Positions 1 through 13,701 are shown, numbered from the stretch's first letter. The stretch: DNA of 64,000 nt from Crotophaga sulcirostris (GCA_013397455.1 VYZB01000190.1:799220-863219), one strand, 5' to 3'. The notes: generated from the sequence alone by a model not told the origin. Numbers and translations: made by a program.

Positions 1-1349
1 TAATCAGTGGTGGGGAAGCAGAGGTCACCCCAGCCGGCTTGTTGGCAGGTAGCTGTGTGCTCTGTGGCAGATGGCAGGCATTATCGACTCGCAACAAAGG
101 CCTCGCGCAGAAGCAAGCGCTGGTGCTGAATGATAGAGTTATTGAGATTCTGTGCGAGATGCAAGCAGATGTGATGGTTTCCAGTACCCACCGTAAACAA
201 TATGCCAGCAGAATTTTTAAAAAGAGCTTGTGTGTACAAACACGAAGCGGACCTCATTTCAAGAATGCGAGCACACACTTCCTCTGTAACTCTTTACACA
301 CCAGGCTGGGTTTCTTGCCATCAGCATGCTGGAGTAGCCCTGCCATTGGTATTTTGGGGTGCAGCTTTCACATTGGCAAGCAAAGAATCAGCAAAAGACA
401 CACAATAGACACACAGTAACTAAATAAGAGCATCCCCCTCATAAGCAAAATAAGGTTGCTGCCTGTCATTACTACTTGGATTTAGGACAGAATCAGCATT
501 TGTACAATCGATGCATAAAACTGTACCTCAACAAGAAAGAGGCAGGTGTGTCACTGCCTGCCTTCCACTTCAGGACCCACATATGGGATACCTTAAGAAG
601 TCAGCAGGAGCCGCAAAGAAGTATCTCCTGGCACAACTTGGTTCCAAATACAGCAATCAAAGCCCCTGTCCTACAATCAGAAAAGTCAGTACTCTTCTAC
701 ATGGGTGTAAATCAGGCTATGCAACTCCGATTGCAAGCTTAGGACTTTTAATTCCTAATACAAGCAAGAGGGCATAACCATGCCCTAACCCTCTGAAACG
801 GTTACTGAGCCATGCTAACCTAATCAAAACACATACATAATGTATGAAATAAATAATCCCTAAAAGATATTTTAGGTGCTTGGGTAATGAAATGATAGGC
901 ACCCTTGCAGTCAGCAAAATAAGTCACAGCCAGGTAGTATAGTTCTGAAAGTATGCAGAAAACAAAAAGCTTGTATATGCAATTCAAAGCAGAAATGCCA
1001 ATGATAAGGAGCAGTTTTGTGACACTGACTTTGAGTATACACATTGCCTTGGGCTGCTGGATTACAAAAAAATGAACAACCAAAATAAATTCTGATAAAT
1101 ACAGGGGATTTAAAGCACATTCCTGTATTTAATCGAAGATGTTTCTAATGCCTACAGGCTTAAAAAACATAATAAAAAGTCAGGGTCTCCATTACTCTGT
1201 TAAACTCGCACATCAGTACAAGTGAATTTAAAACACCACTGATTCAAATGGTCAGCATTTTTAGGGAATACATACAATGATTTTGTAAGGCTGAAAGACC
1301 TGCTTGAAGCAAAACATATGACAAAAACACATAGAACACAGATACCCAC
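1..1349 (-). other. KLHL32: KLHL32 intron, 5' part only
   Basis: The donor gtgggt follows the small Kelch exon. The remaining 1.35 kb to the window edge holds no exon that continues Kelch repeat 4 and no recognised repeat. The short open frames at its left end do not resemble any family I know. Confidence 0.8.
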
Positions 1350-1408
1350 CTGCTTAGGATCATAGACCATGAGCCTGTTTTGATACTGTGCAGTATTTGT
1401 TACTCCAC
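1350..1408 (-). CDS. KLHL32: KLHL32 coding exon: interior of Kelch repeat 4
   Basis: This 59-nt exon starts in phase 1. Its first two bases complete the glycine codon opened by the previous exon, giving ISG|GVTNTAQYQNRLMVYDPKQ. That supplies the second glycine of the Kelch repeat 4 di-glycine and the strand ending in the conserved YDP turn. The acceptor is ctctttcatag and the donor is CAG|gtgggt. The exon ends in phase 0, so the next exon should begin with the NKW of the same blade. No such sequence is seen in the remaining 1.35 kb, so that exon must lie before position 1. Its small size means simple ORF scanning would show it only inside a longer, mostly intronic open frame. Confidence 0.95.
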
Positions 1409-4400
1409 CTATGAAAGAGTTTATACAGGTCACATTTTCTCGTATAAGCAAAACCAGGACCAAGATCAGGTACAGCAAAATAACCAATTCTAGGGTCCAT
1501 TTGCTGACAAAACTACATTGCATACCACCACTTACGCTTACATTCCACTGCACTTCTTAATCTGGTTGCAAGGTAAAAAGTAGTACATTATCATGTAGCA
1601 TGTTACCAAACATCTAGAAATACAAAATAGCAACAACAAACACCCCACACACATTTCCTTTGTAAAGCTAATTCTATGGGCTCAAAACAAGATAAAAATT
1701 GCTGTTTATAAATGCCTGTGCATTCAGCCATCATCAAGACGTGAAGATAAAACCCATCCCTGTTCCAAAGAGTGTGCAGTGTGTGACGCGGTTTAAAAGA
1801 GGAGGACGTGGGCTTGCATCAGAGAGAAGAGGTCAGAGAGGAGCTCTGCCTAACAAGGATCATGATGCGGGACATCACTGCCAGCTGGAAAGCATAGTGC
1901 AAACCTGTGCAACTGTGCTTGCCTACACATATGAAGGAAATCCTGCATTCAGTCTGTATTACAGAGCAAACATCTGGCTTAGTTGTAGACTTATGCTGGG
2001 ATGTTCCTCCATAGTTAGCAGAAATAACACTACTATTTACTTTTCCATACTGTTTAGAAAGCACCTCAGAAAAGCCCAGAACAGAGTCTGACCCAAATAG
2101 ATCCCGCAAACCAACTATTTACCTCAACACAGTGTACGTTTAGTGCTGATCATCCTGCTCTCTATTGATTTTAAAAGACAAATCTCACTGAGTAAACTGG
2201 TGGAAAAATTCTTCAGTCTCAAGTGTGTAATCTTATCTGCGTAAACATGTTCTTGAGTGCGCTCAGACCTCCTGGGAACATGGTGTTACTGCAGCACTGC
2301 CACAGGTCCCGGTTTCCCCTCTGTCACTACCTTGGGCCCATGGGAAGATGAGACCAGAAATAACATCTGCAAGTTGCACCTCACCTATCATCCTACCAGA
2401 AGCTCTGGACATAACCAGGGTAGCCAGTGGCCACACACCAGTGAAACTCATATTGACAGACAAGCTTTTTATATTACATTTTTAACAGCATGTGCCAATG
2501 ATGGACAAAATTCACAGCAACGACAGAAAGGAATTTCATCTGTCATTACATTTGTTGATGCTTCTCTTTTTGTGAGGACATCACCTGTCTCAGACAGAGC
2601 AGTAGCAGAGTTGCTTTCATTCCTGCTGACAGATTATGGCCCAGTCCTACTAAGGCCACTGTTTGTTTGCTTACTTTTTCTTTCATTCCCAACCAGTGTT
2701 AACATGGCTCCGTGCTGGGGAATCCTCATTTTGAGAGCCTCCAGCTACACCTAGCACAGCATTTTGGTTCAGAGCCATATTGTAATTTTGAAGCAACCCC
2801 CCCACCTCTCAAATGTCATTTTAGGCTGCAGGGTCGGACTGGTGTGCCTTTGAGTTAAACCAGAAACTCTGCTCCAGATGTGCACCAGCTGTGCTCCAGT
2901 TCTTAATGGGTGTAATGGTGTGAAATAAGAACTGGTCTTTTGGATGGCTTTGTACCAACTGAGTACTGAGAACTTTTTGTCCAGAGGACCAGAATAAATC
3001 TAGTCTAAAGAAAAAAACAAAACGAACTGTACATGGAGTAGATATAGAGGACTTGGCAGCAAAGTGTTATTTGCTGATCTGCTCCTACTGGGCGGAGTTA
3101 CCTGCTAACATGTAACCTCTGATTGCTCCAGATAAGGCTGAGGTCAAGAATCTGGTCGATAGATGGCAGAAACTAGAGACAAATATATTCAAGAGCCTTG
3201 TCTTCAACTGCAGCAGCAGAGAGGAATAACACTTATTTGGATGCATCTCTGCTAGCACCAGCCTGTAGTCCACTAGACATGGACTGTAGCACAAGCTCCC
3301 AGTTTAGAGTTGCTTAGGCTAAGACACAGCCAAGACACAGTCTTTCCAAACTGTTTCCATCACACCATGCCACACAATGCCCATCACAGCACCTGTGAAG
3401 TACACATGCAAGAAGATGCACTGGAAAGTGATGACTGTTCCAATGTCTAATCTCACAATCGGTTATTTGTGTACACTGCTGTGCAGCCTTCACAGTGTTA
3501 GTGGCCATCTGCCACATGCACAAAACAACCTTTTCTAATATCTGGTTTGTAATTTGATTTTCTTTTACATAGCTGTTTTCAATCCCAGGGTAATGTTTGA
3601 AATGAAATGTCAGATTAGTACTTTGAAAAATAAGCATCGTAGTTATTTGAATTATTATCTCCAGAAAGTTAAACTACAGGAGATGCATTTGAAACACAAT
3701 GTTGGGTCATGTATTTCCATTCAGAAAGGACATCTTAATTTGGGGGGAAAGATGTGGAGGAAGCAGAGAAAGAAGGGTGTTCCTTTCTCGTAAAATAATG
3801 AAATAAATAAGCAAAATTATTTACCTCTCTTCACAGAAAGCCCCTCGTATGAAGTATACAGCTTACATTTTTTCCCTGCAATATTGCTCATCTGTGGTGT
3901 TTTATCATTACATTCTCTTCACATACTGCTCTTCACTTTTAGATTAATCTGCCAAAATGAGATGCTAAGGATTTGCATACAGATTTGACTACACAAAAAT
4001 AGATCTGGAATTAATAACAGTCTCTATATGTTTTAATTTCTTCTAGACTGGAGTACCCTTGCCTCCAGCAGTATTCTTGGCTTTGAAAGTCATCAAGCTG
4101 ATTTGTCTGCTCTTAGGTTATGATGCCACATGCTGCTACACTGTCCCCTGCAATCAAAGTGCTCACAGAGATAGATTCCATGCCTTCCCCTAACAAGTAT
4201 ATTTTATAGATTGGCAGTTTTGATCTCCCCTCCCCAGGGGGATAATCTGCATCTTAACAGGTTTCTATAGATACATCTGTCATTAAATATGCCATCTTAT
4301 ATCTGCATCAATTTTCAAACTCAAGTTCCTCCTAACTTTGAAGTGCTATAGCAAAAGTTTAAATTTTTCTGCCAAAATTCAAATTTAACAAGTCTTCAAT

Positions 4401-6233
4401 GTCCTCTTGAACTATTTTTTTTAAAACTACTCCAAGCAGCTGGGAAAGGGCAAAATAAGAGCAATGTCTCTTAAAAACAGGAAAAGAAAAAAAAAGTTTA
4501 AAAGATACTAAAAACAATGCCTGCTTTCCCAGAAAAAAAATGGGTTAATTCTGAGAAAATTCCTTAAACTTCTCTGCAGTCCTTTCTATGAGGAAAAGAG
4601 GGAAAGGCAGGGAGGCATCGTGACAACACTTTTCATATTTAAATATACAAACTATGCTATTAAATTTGATGTCAAGCAATAGAGCTAATGTGGGAGTAAC
4701 CCATCAGTTAAAGAAACAGAAAAAAAGTCTGGCTGAGTAACATGACAGAGAATTTACAGTTTGGTCAGCGCTCCTTGGCTTTTATAAACAGAGCAATGAT
4801 TGCACCACTTTGATGTGAGCAGCTTGCTTTGAGGACTAGAGTTTCTGGGAGGCAAGGAGCACCCTCAGAACAAGCCTGTGTCTTTCTTGCTCTTACAGAC
4901 ACAAGAACACACTTGTGGAAAGCCCAGCACCCAACCTGTGGGCTTATAATACTTTTTCACTGCCACAGTCACTGTTGCTCACTCCCTTGCAGGCTGTAAA
5001 CCCTGCTTTTTAAGCCCTCCAAGACCTGCCAGTTCCCAACTCAAACAACAGTGCCCCTCTACATGGTGAAGTTGCTGGAGGATTCCAAGACTCAACTTGT
5101 CCAGCTCTTCCCCACACATGGGAAATATTTTGGGTTGTTACAGCCCCCCAGACAGTCCACAAACTGCACTGAAAAACACCTTCAATAACGACACTTCCAA
5201 AAATACAAGGGCGCGAAGGCAGTAGATTTAACACTATTTTCCAAATCAAAGATTTATAATCCGTATTTATAACATGTCCTAGTAAGATCCTCATCTGACT
5301 TAAGAAATCTAATTCAATCCAATTCCTCCAGAAGATCTCACAACTGCCTCCAAATTCCCCAAGCGCTAGGTTGAATGCACAAATCCCAGTTCACTGGGAG
5401 ACGTGTAAAACTACGTGCTGGCAAAGAGCTCCCATGTGTATTGCTTCCAGCAAACCCAGGGAATATATAGAAACTCATGACATGTACCCCAAGGTGCTCT
5501 ACTACTTTAAAAATAAAAATCTCTCCTCTCTTACATGTCTATGTGTTAAACACAAGATAATCCTTCCTTAACACACAAGCCTGCTGCCCTTTCCTTCAGC
5601 CAGCCCAGATGCAGTGAGGACAGCTGAGCTGGAGCATTCTCTCCCACCCTAATGAGTCCCCTGGAAGATGCCCACAGCAACTTTAATTAACACCGTTCCA
5701 CCCCAGATGCAATTCAGATGCAAACAAGGGGGACACAAGCCTTAGTCTGTTTGTGGGTTGTTGGTTGTTTTTTTTTCAAATCATTAAAAGTTGATGTTTA
5801 TATTCAATCTAAGAAGAATCAATGGCATCAAATCCATAATGTCTATGCTTGAAAGGTGTGAGTGAGAGTCATTATCTTTATCCAAAGATGACGATGATGA
5901 TAACAGAAACACTGTTCCATCTATACACTAAGACTGGGTCACTGAAACAATTTTAAAGTACTTGTTAAGCTCCCGCTCCTGGTAAATTCTGTGCCAGCTG
6001 CACTGCAAAACTTGATTTGGTTAGATACTGTACATACCTATTTTTTCCAGATACATTTTTCATAAAAGACTTAATAGGTGTTTACCAAGGAAAAAAATAT
6101 TCTCCTCGTAACAAAGAGCATACTGATAGTAAGGTAGTACTTTTCATCCCCAAACACTTAAACTCAGAATAATTTTCCAAGATGTTTGATCTCTACAATG
6201 TCCTTGGCCAAAAGCCCTACCATTACAGAAAAC

Positions 6234-6264
6234 TATTAATATTAATATAATAATAATAATAATT
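6234..6264. repeat. (ATA)n microsatellite
   Basis: attaatattaat runs into an uninterrupted taataataataataat stretch. Confidence 0.8.
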
Positions 6265-6935
6265 CATCTTGAATTTTAAAGAAAAGGCTGTTAAATACAA
6301 AGCAACTGTATCGAGTTGGCTTGTTTCCCCCCCAAGCTGAGTTTCCATGTGCATGTCAAGATGTGATTTTAGCTGACACACCTAAGGTCAGGAAACTCAG
6401 ACCCCTGTGAAACAACAACATAACACTTCACTTTAGAGAAGACTCTTCATGTGCTAATCTCTTGAGCACTTGAGGCGGAGGGGAAGCCTCTTTATCCCCA
6501 GCTGCAGGTGCAAGAATGGCCCAGAGCTGAGCTGCCTGGTAGAGGATCCCTGCCCTCTTTGTCCCCACAGGCACTACACCTACGCAGGAGGAGGAAGGTT
6601 AACGTGTATAGAAAAGTAGGTCTCCAAATTTGCATGTGCACGCCACGGAGGATGCAGGGAAATGGGCATAGTTCGAGTTCTCACTCTTATGGAAAATATT
6701 TCCCTGCTTTTATGGGGAACGATTGTTAGCAATGTTGAACTCCAAAGGGTTTGGTGCATCTTGTTTCGCTTTCACTCAAATACTTCACTTTTCAAGCATG
6801 TGGCATGCAATTCATTTGTGAAATGGGTCACGGTGTCAGATGTTAACCGGGGCCTGTAAGATTCATCTTTTTATAAAATTTCCAAACCATCTGCCCCATG
6901 CTGTACTGTCAATACAGAGAACTTATTTTAATGAA

Positions 6936-7009
6936 TTCTCATCTTTTTTTAAAAAATAATAAAATAAAATAAAACAAGTTCTGTGAAAAAATAAAAAAAA
7001 AGATGAGAA
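6936..7009. repeat. A/T-rich inverted repeat with 15-bp arms
   Basis: The arm at 6936-6950 (ttctcatcttttttt) and the arm at 6995-7009 (aaaaaaagatgagaa) are exact complements, separated by 44 nt that includes an (AAAAT)n run at about 6952-6974. It could fold as a stem, but half of each arm is homopolymer. Confidence 0.7.
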
Positions 7010-10000
7010 AAAATAATGACACGAATATAAAAAAAAGTTCCACAGTATATGAAGCTTAGAAGACTCAAGAGCTGAGCCCTCTTGTGCTGACCAGAGGGTT
7101 GACTAGTTCCAGAGAGCAGATGGCTCCCTCTGAGCCTTCTAGCAGGTTAAAAACCCCAAAGGGGTGTTGGCAGCTTAGGAGTCCCTCTATCACCTGAAAC
7201 ACTGGCCGCTTACCTCCTACTGCCCATGTGTGCTTGTACAGTGTTTTGTTTGACACACTTCCTTGCTGCCTTTGCCACGATTTTGTGCTCTGTTATTTTT
7301 GATTCCTTCTCGTATTTGTCCCAAAGGAGCAGCAAAGCAAAGCTGACAAAGAATCCCAATAATAATAATGGAAACCCCTTAAGTCTAGTCAGTTTTTGAT
7401 TAGCAAAGCCTTTAGAAGACAAGCGGTTGTAGCAGAGGCACTGATGCTTTGGCTATAGTAAACGGTCTGCACGCCTTGTGTTTTGATGAGTCTCCACAAA
7501 TCCAAGGGCTGCAAATTTATATTATCACTATTTAATTTATTTTTGTACTAAAAATCTGGGCACATTTTCATGGTTACCTTGCCAGCTGGTAGTAGCAGAC
7601 TGACTTTGAGAGCTCTCACTGACGACTCGTATTTCCCAGAAAAAGCAGCAGGGATACAGCTCAGAAACGTCTCTAACTCAGACTAATTTCTTTTAAATTA
7701 CTTAATTTTAGGTCACATACTTCAAAATAAGCTTCCCTCCTGCATCACTGATTACTCTTATGCTAACATCTAATATTTGATAATGAACAGTGGACTTTTT
7801 CAGCAGTGAGCACTGATGTTTTTGGAACAATAAAACATTTCTCTGTACTATTCCCCTGCCCCCTTAATATACACATACAGCAAGCTACATTCTGGCCTTA
7901 AGCAATTAATTAATAATAGAATGCTAGCTACAGTTATTGCATCTACGTCTACTTTTATTTATAAAATAACTTCTCAATATTCAGAACCCAGTTTTCAATC
8001 TGTGAGTACATAATTCAGATCAATACCCTACTTAAGTACTGCATAGTATGCTCTCATAATTCACAATAACCTGTCAGAATCTAGCAACTCTTTAAAACTA
8101 GGGTTGTTTTGCCCAGCTTTAAAGAGTTAATCTAAAAGACTTGCATTTACCTCTTCCCCTCATTCTACAGCTGTGTTGGAGGCATATCCTTCAACACAGT
8201 ATCACAATGTTTCATTACAGAAATGTCGATATTATTTAAACACACAGGCAGGCATACGTTTCACTTAGGTAACTAAGCACATTAATTAATCCTTAGCATA
8301 ATTTTCCCTTTCCTAGCACATCTGGAAAGATTAAAAGAAATCTTCAACCAGTCCTGTGTTTGACGTAAAAATCTCTACCAAATACTTCCTTGGTTTTGGT
8401 TGTTTGTTTTTTTTTTTCCCCGAAAAAAAAAATTATAAAAAGAAATATGACTTTTTTTTCATGTACTGGAGCAAGGACCATACTCTGATGGATGTTTCTA
8501 TATCTCATTCAATGATTTTACATTATTATGTTTAACACAATTTCCTGAAAAGTCTTGGTTTTTTCATAAATACTGACAAAGGTAAACCACAAGAGGAGAA
8601 AAAAAATACAATCAAGACACAGCAATAATAGCATTTGTGTATTTGAATTTCCCATCAAAGGCAAATATCTCTCTCCACTAATAAAATAGGGAAGGTGGTG
8701 AATAAATAGGGTAATGCTCTGAACAGGTCCAACTGGTACCCTAAAGCAGAAACACTGGTTCTGTACTGTACCTGGGTCCCAAAGCTCATGCGCACACTTT
8801 AGGATTAAAACACGGAGAAAATTTTACAAGAGTCCTTCTATGGCAGTTGTTGAAGAAAGTGATCCAAAGCACGTGCCAGGAATGTTGGTGATTTTCTGTG
8901 TTATGTCAGGCTTTTAATTTCAAAGTTGTCATTCATTATTTTAGCATATATGTACAAAACACCTGTTACCTCCCAAGCAGTGCTTGGGAATCCATTCCCA
9001 TAAAGGTACTTAATCCACATGGGCAGAAAGGTACACCTGCAAGGAGCTCCACTAACCTAAATTACATTACTTGGAGAAGCACAGCGAAGACCTAAGTAGC
9101 TAACTTAATCTTTCATTCATATACCAACTTTTCACCAGAGGGAAGCCATTAAAATCCTCAGAGGCTAACTACACTGAAGATGGCAATCAATGAACATTTT
9201 GCTCAAGGGCTGCCCCATTTACTCATTAACTTCCTTGATAAATATTACAGCTTTATAACCTTTCGTGACATATTTCTTACTAAAAGGTGGATATTTTTCT
9301 GTCAAAATTCCTCTAAACAGCATCGACCTTATTCCAAAGTAACTAATACCAGAAAAGTCACTACAAAGTCACTACACTGGGACAATGTCCTTAAGTCCCA
9401 TCAAAGTGCACACGTAAAATGAAAAGTACATCAGATTGAGTTGCAAATGATATGCTGGTTTACCATTATAAGGTCTATACTTTCCTCTGTCTCTGCCATA
9501 AAGTTATGATTACATCCAGGAAATCCTGTGCACTTTTTATGGACAGTCAGAGCCATGGATGATTTCTAACCAAGGTCATCCTGGCCTGTTACAATATCCT
9601 GAAGAGCAAGTGGGAGCAGTTCACACACCCACCTGCAAACCCTGGATCTACACAAGCCAACATGCACTTAATTCTCCATTTCACTATCAGTAATAAACAT
9701 AGTGGTACCAGAACATACTATAGAAACTGAGTCTTGGGTTTTTTGCTTTTGAGAAGCACACAAAATTCATCATCTGACATTTGTCCAAAATTGCATTATC
9801 ATTTAGATTCACTGTGATTTATGAATGGTGACTGGAGGTAACACATATGATATATGCAGCTTTGAAACACAGAAAGATATTCAGCAGACAAAAAATATTG
9901 TATAAAGTATATTATGCTCCCATACTTCTAATCAGGCTTGACTTTATGCTTCCAGGTTTAAATTCTTTGAAATATTCATCGCCTAAGACAAATGTTATGC

Positions 10001-10092
10001 AGACATATAAACAAAAGAAGATTTATTAGTTTCATTTGAGACAGTATTTTGGCATTTTTTTAGTACCTCAAACTGTGTGAAATGTTTTCTAC

Positions 10093-10819
10093 CTGATATC
10101 CAAAGAAGACCATCCACCACATATCCTGCATGGCATGAGAGCGATCGATCAAAGGACTGTACAAAGGTCCACTTGTTCTTCTTAGGGCAATAGCGTTCCA
10201 CTGTAGGTAACACTTGACGCAGTTCATTCCTGCCCCCTACTGCATAGAGGTACTCGTCCACTGCTCCCAGCACAAAGTGTTCCCGACAGTTCTTCATTGG
10301 AGCTATCTCAGCCCAGGAGTTAGTGCGGGGGTCGTATCGACAGGCAGTTCTCACTGCGCAAGTGCGCCCAGTGGAGTGCTCTGCCTCTCCACCAGCTACA
10401 AAAAGAAAGTCTCCCATGACAGCAACACAGTGGTGGCTTCTCCCTACAGGCATAGGTGCTAGCTCACTCCAGTTTGCAATCCCTGCGATATGAACGTTCT
10501 CTTGATCTACAGGATTGAAGTATCGCAATTCCTTCACTTTACAGATTTCACGTTTTTTCCCACCAATAATGTAAAGAGTGTCTGACTGGAAGCGAGGTTT
10601 TGTCCTTCTGGTTTGCCAAACTGGCTGTGCATAGACGCTCTGGTGGTAAGCCAAGGCCTCATTAATAAGTGCTGTTGCAGTTTCACTAGCTTGGACAAGA
10701 GGATGAGAGAGAGCTACAGTGTGCAGTGTATCCACATCCATAAGGCCAAAGCGGACATACTGGAGAAGTTCATCCATGTACTGGTAGCGGCAGTTGTGTT
10801 CCAACCACCTCACAGCCAG
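10093..10819 (-). CDS. KLHL32: KLHL32 coding exon: end of BACK, Kelch repeats 1-3 and start of repeat 4
   Basis: This is the largest exon here, 242 codons plus one base. Residues 1-60 (LAVRWLEHNC onward) complete the BACK domain, including the VRFGLMDVDTL and LVQASETATALINEA helices. Residues 61-79 (VWQTRRTKPRF) are the linker. Kelch repeats follow: repeat 1 from about residue 81 (TLYIIGGKKR to the NWSELAPMP of its last strand), repeat 2 from about 137 (DFLFVAGGEAE to NSWAEIAPM), repeat 3 from about 188 (EYLYAVGGRN to NKWTFVQSF), and the opening strand of repeat 4 (GLLWIS). Each shows the di-glycine and the spaced Tyr/Trp of Kelch blades. The acceptor is cttgcttttag; the donor is ATCAG|gtagaa, leaving phase 1. 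The CTG at the 5' edge is an internal Leu codon, not a start. Confidence 0.97.
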
Positions 10820-11569
10820 CTAAAAGCAAGAGGAAGGAAGGGAAAAACAAGACACCAATTATTTCTGTACAATTCTGTCAAAATTTGGTCTTTTGAAAAC
10901 TACACTTGCATTCTAAGAAGAGTTATATACTTGCCTCAGTAGTGAAATCAAACAATACAAAAGGTAGTTAAGAATGTGAGTTAACATAAAAGATACCTAC
11001 CAAAACTCCACCTATAATATACATAAATGCTTTATATTGCACCAGTCCCCTTAAAAAACTTCCACAGCATTATCAGACTGCAATACTGCTATGCAGTACT
11101 CTCACTGTGCAAATTATAAGCAATGCTGTAGGAGATCAGAATATCCCAGAATCCAGCTGCTGGGGCAATAATATAAATGTACAGACTATGTGATCACTGG
11201 AGACCATGGATACTTCAGAAAGAAAAGCAAGATTATGGTTAGATGATGAGAAAAGCCCTTTATACCCTCCATATTTCATCCTATTTACGAAAAAATATTG
11301 AAGGAATTTAACAAAATATATACTGAGTCCTTCATTTCTTTTTCCTTCTTCATTTATTTTATTCATAAAGGGGAGAGAGGTGTAAAGGAACCAAAAATTA
11401 CGCCAGAACAGAGACACAGGGAGGAGGTTCTGCTGCTTTGGGAATGACAGAAAGCAGCAAGCAAGATTCGGAAACTGCTCAGGAATTGCTGCTGGTATCA
11501 ACAGCCAAAAATAAATACAGCCTTTAAATTACATAAAGCATATTGAAACCAACCAGGTCTAAAAGGATT

Positions 11570-11720
11570 CTAGAGGTCTAAACCATATCAAGAACTGTTG
11601 CGTAAGTGATTCTTGAAAACTTCTAGTAATGAAGATGTCTGAACTTCCTCAGGAGAACCATGGCCATGCTCAGCCATACAATTGGACAGATTACCCTTTC
11701 ACCTATCTAGAAGCTCTAAG
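11570..11720 (-). mobile_element. Possible degraded CR1 fragment
   Basis: The stretch gattcttgaaaacttctagt followed by aatgaagatgtctgaacttc and ctcaggagaacca resembles the antisense CR1 block 'cttgaaaacctccagtgatggagattccacaacctccctgggcaacc'. Similarity is limited to this block, and the flanks could not be placed, so the assignment and its ends are tentative. Confidence 0.4.
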
Positions 11721-13056
11721 CCCTTTAGCTCACTGCCTCATTTTCCATCTTTGGGTTTATATTCTTGAGCTCAGGAACCTACAGAGCAACCACTGGAACT
11801 GATCTGTCTACACAGGATGAAAAGTTGTTTGCTACCTTACTTTTCTCTTCCACCTCCAATGCATTTTAATGTGTATGCTGCAACTTCCTCTTCTCTGAAT
11901 GAAAAGTCTCAGTTCATCTTGGGTCACATTTTCAAAATCTTGTTGCTTGGCTCACAGTTCTCTGTTATCGAAAGGAAATGCCTCTCTTTCTTAATATTTC
12001 CTCCTGAAAACTGGATAAAAACTTCCACTTAAGGCTGCATTAGTAGGAAACGGAACAGAAGGATCACTTTGATCATAACAACCTATGCCATTCTTGTTTG
12101 TACAACACTAAATGAGACTGTCAATGCACTATGATATTGTTGGTTCATGTTTAAATTTATGAAGGAATATTTTTCCCATCTTTTTTTTTGCAGAACTTCC
12201 ACAGTGTCATGCTTTCTGTCACTACTAAACTCTGTATTTACTTCAGTTCCAATCTGTCAAATGATTCTCAATTTTAATTACCTTTTCCAAAGTGCTTGAA
12301 GACCATTCCACCTTCTGATCATCCAAAAATATAAATCCCATATTATTCCTTCGTCTATGTCGTTAAAAGACTAGTTCTGTATGAAAACAGACTCCTCTAC
12401 TTGATACTCCATTTCATCCTGACAAAGAACTTGTGAAACAGGAGTTTCTAATTCACAGTAAGCTAAAACTTACTGCCCTGTATTGCCCATGGGAAGTTGA
12501 AGGAGTTGAAAAGAAAGGCTTCTTACTCAAGGCTTTCATATACGCATGGTATATCAAATTCACATGATCTAAATCCACCAAATCCATGTGTCAGGTGTCT
12601 CCTATTGAGTGGTTATAGGCAACTCCCTGCTTCATTTCTTAGGCCATGTGAATCATTCCTCAATGTCTTCAGAGACTCTTAGGTCTCATCATTGACTAGA
12701 CACTTGAAATTGAAGTGGAATTCAGGCCATTTTCATCATGATGAAGACACCAACTGCATTCATACCGACTAAATGATGTGTAGGTTGCTCTATTAAAGGA
12801 GAAGAATTTACAAAAACTGAGTTTTTATCTGTAATCTCTTGCATCCAGCACACTGGTTTCTTTCACCCATTCCTTCATTCACATCACAAATGGCATCATT
12901 ATCACCTGTTCTAGAATGACAGACATTACAGACTTAAAAGCGTGCACTAATGCAAATCAGGTCTTGGTAACCACAAGACTTTTAAAGAAAGTTAAACATT
13001 ACTGCCTATTAATCTCCCTCTTTCCTTTCTACTCCCCTCAACCCCCATCCTCAATA

Positions 13057-13088
13057 AATACTATATAAACACTTAATACTATATAAAC
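13057..13088. repeat. 18-bp-period tandem duplication
   Basis: aatactatataaac occurs at 13057-13070 and again at 13075-13088. Each copy holds a TATATAAA word, but there is no other promoter evidence. Confidence 0.6.
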
Positions 13089-13701
13089 TACATATACTCA
13101 TACCTTTCAGTATTTGCATTAATTTGTTCATATGGGATGGGTGACGATCTACCGCAGAAGGAATGGACATTACATTACATTTTCTGCTGCACAAAGTTTG
13201 ACAAATGTAGCTTGGTTAATATCAAGTTTAGTCTGTACTGAGAGTGTTCCTGCAGTAGTTGTAAAAAAATGTTTCACTTTCACTGAAACCAATAATGCTT
13301 ACTGTTTCTCTAAAACCACAGAATTTCTATACCACCACAGTGATTTGTGCAGATTTTGCAAAGTGATACAAAGATTCTGTTGGCACTCAAATGAGATATA
13401 CAACCTATTTTTGGTCTTGAATCAAAACTTTCTCTATCCTTTTCTATGCTATTTCATTCCCATTCATCTGTCCTGCATCTTTATGAAAACTTCCGAATCT
13501 CCAGGTTAAATTTATTGCAATCTCTACATGCTGCACCTAAAGCGATCTTTGGTCTACACTACTTGTACCTTTTCCTTCTGATGAGCGACAGGACAGCAAC
13601 AGGGCAGGCAGAGTGAATTCTAGGCTGCCTTTTGCGTAGGGAGCTACTGTCTCTTACAAGACTCCACATTTGAGGTCATTTTGCAGTGGAGTACTACATT
13701 T

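Larger units (their letters stand above)
1409..10092 (-). other. KLHL32: KLHL32 intron within Kelch repeat 4 (8.7 kb)
   Basis: An 8,684-bp phase 1 intron that splits a Kelch blade at its di-glycine. It contains an ATA microsatellite at 6.24 kb and an A/T-rich inverted repeat at 6.94-7.01 kb. A 165-codon plus-strand open frame at 2257-2754 has no recognisable domain and I treat it as chance. No interspersed repeat is confidently identifiable. Confidence 0.85.

Noticed and set aside
1200..1349. Hydrophobic continuation of the frame beyond the small Kelch exon
   Set aside because: The frame runs past a clean CAG|gtgggt donor into intron. The transmembrane-like residues are intronic translation, not a membrane isoform.
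1..1349. Search for the next KLHL32 exon (NKW..., Kelch repeats 4-5)
   Set aside because: No matching sequence with splice sites was found, so the exon lies outside the window.
1699..2091. 130-codon open frame on the plus strand
   Set aside because: It resembles no family, has no splice or promoter context and overlaps an unrelated minus-strand frame. It is most likely chance.
2257..2754. 165-codon open frame on the plus strand
   Set aside because: It has no domain, no recognisable homologue and low-complexity hydrophobic and serine-rich composition, and it lies inside a KLHL32 intron. The length is within chance for 64 kb of six frames.
10214..10942. Plus-strand open frames over the large Kelch exon
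   Set aside because: They are antisense shadows of the KLHL32 exon at 10093-10819. The protein sequence makes no sense on that strand.
13057..13088. TATATAAA boxes as a possible promoter
   Set aside because: The two copies arise from a tandem duplication and have no initiator, CpG content or transcript evidence nearby.
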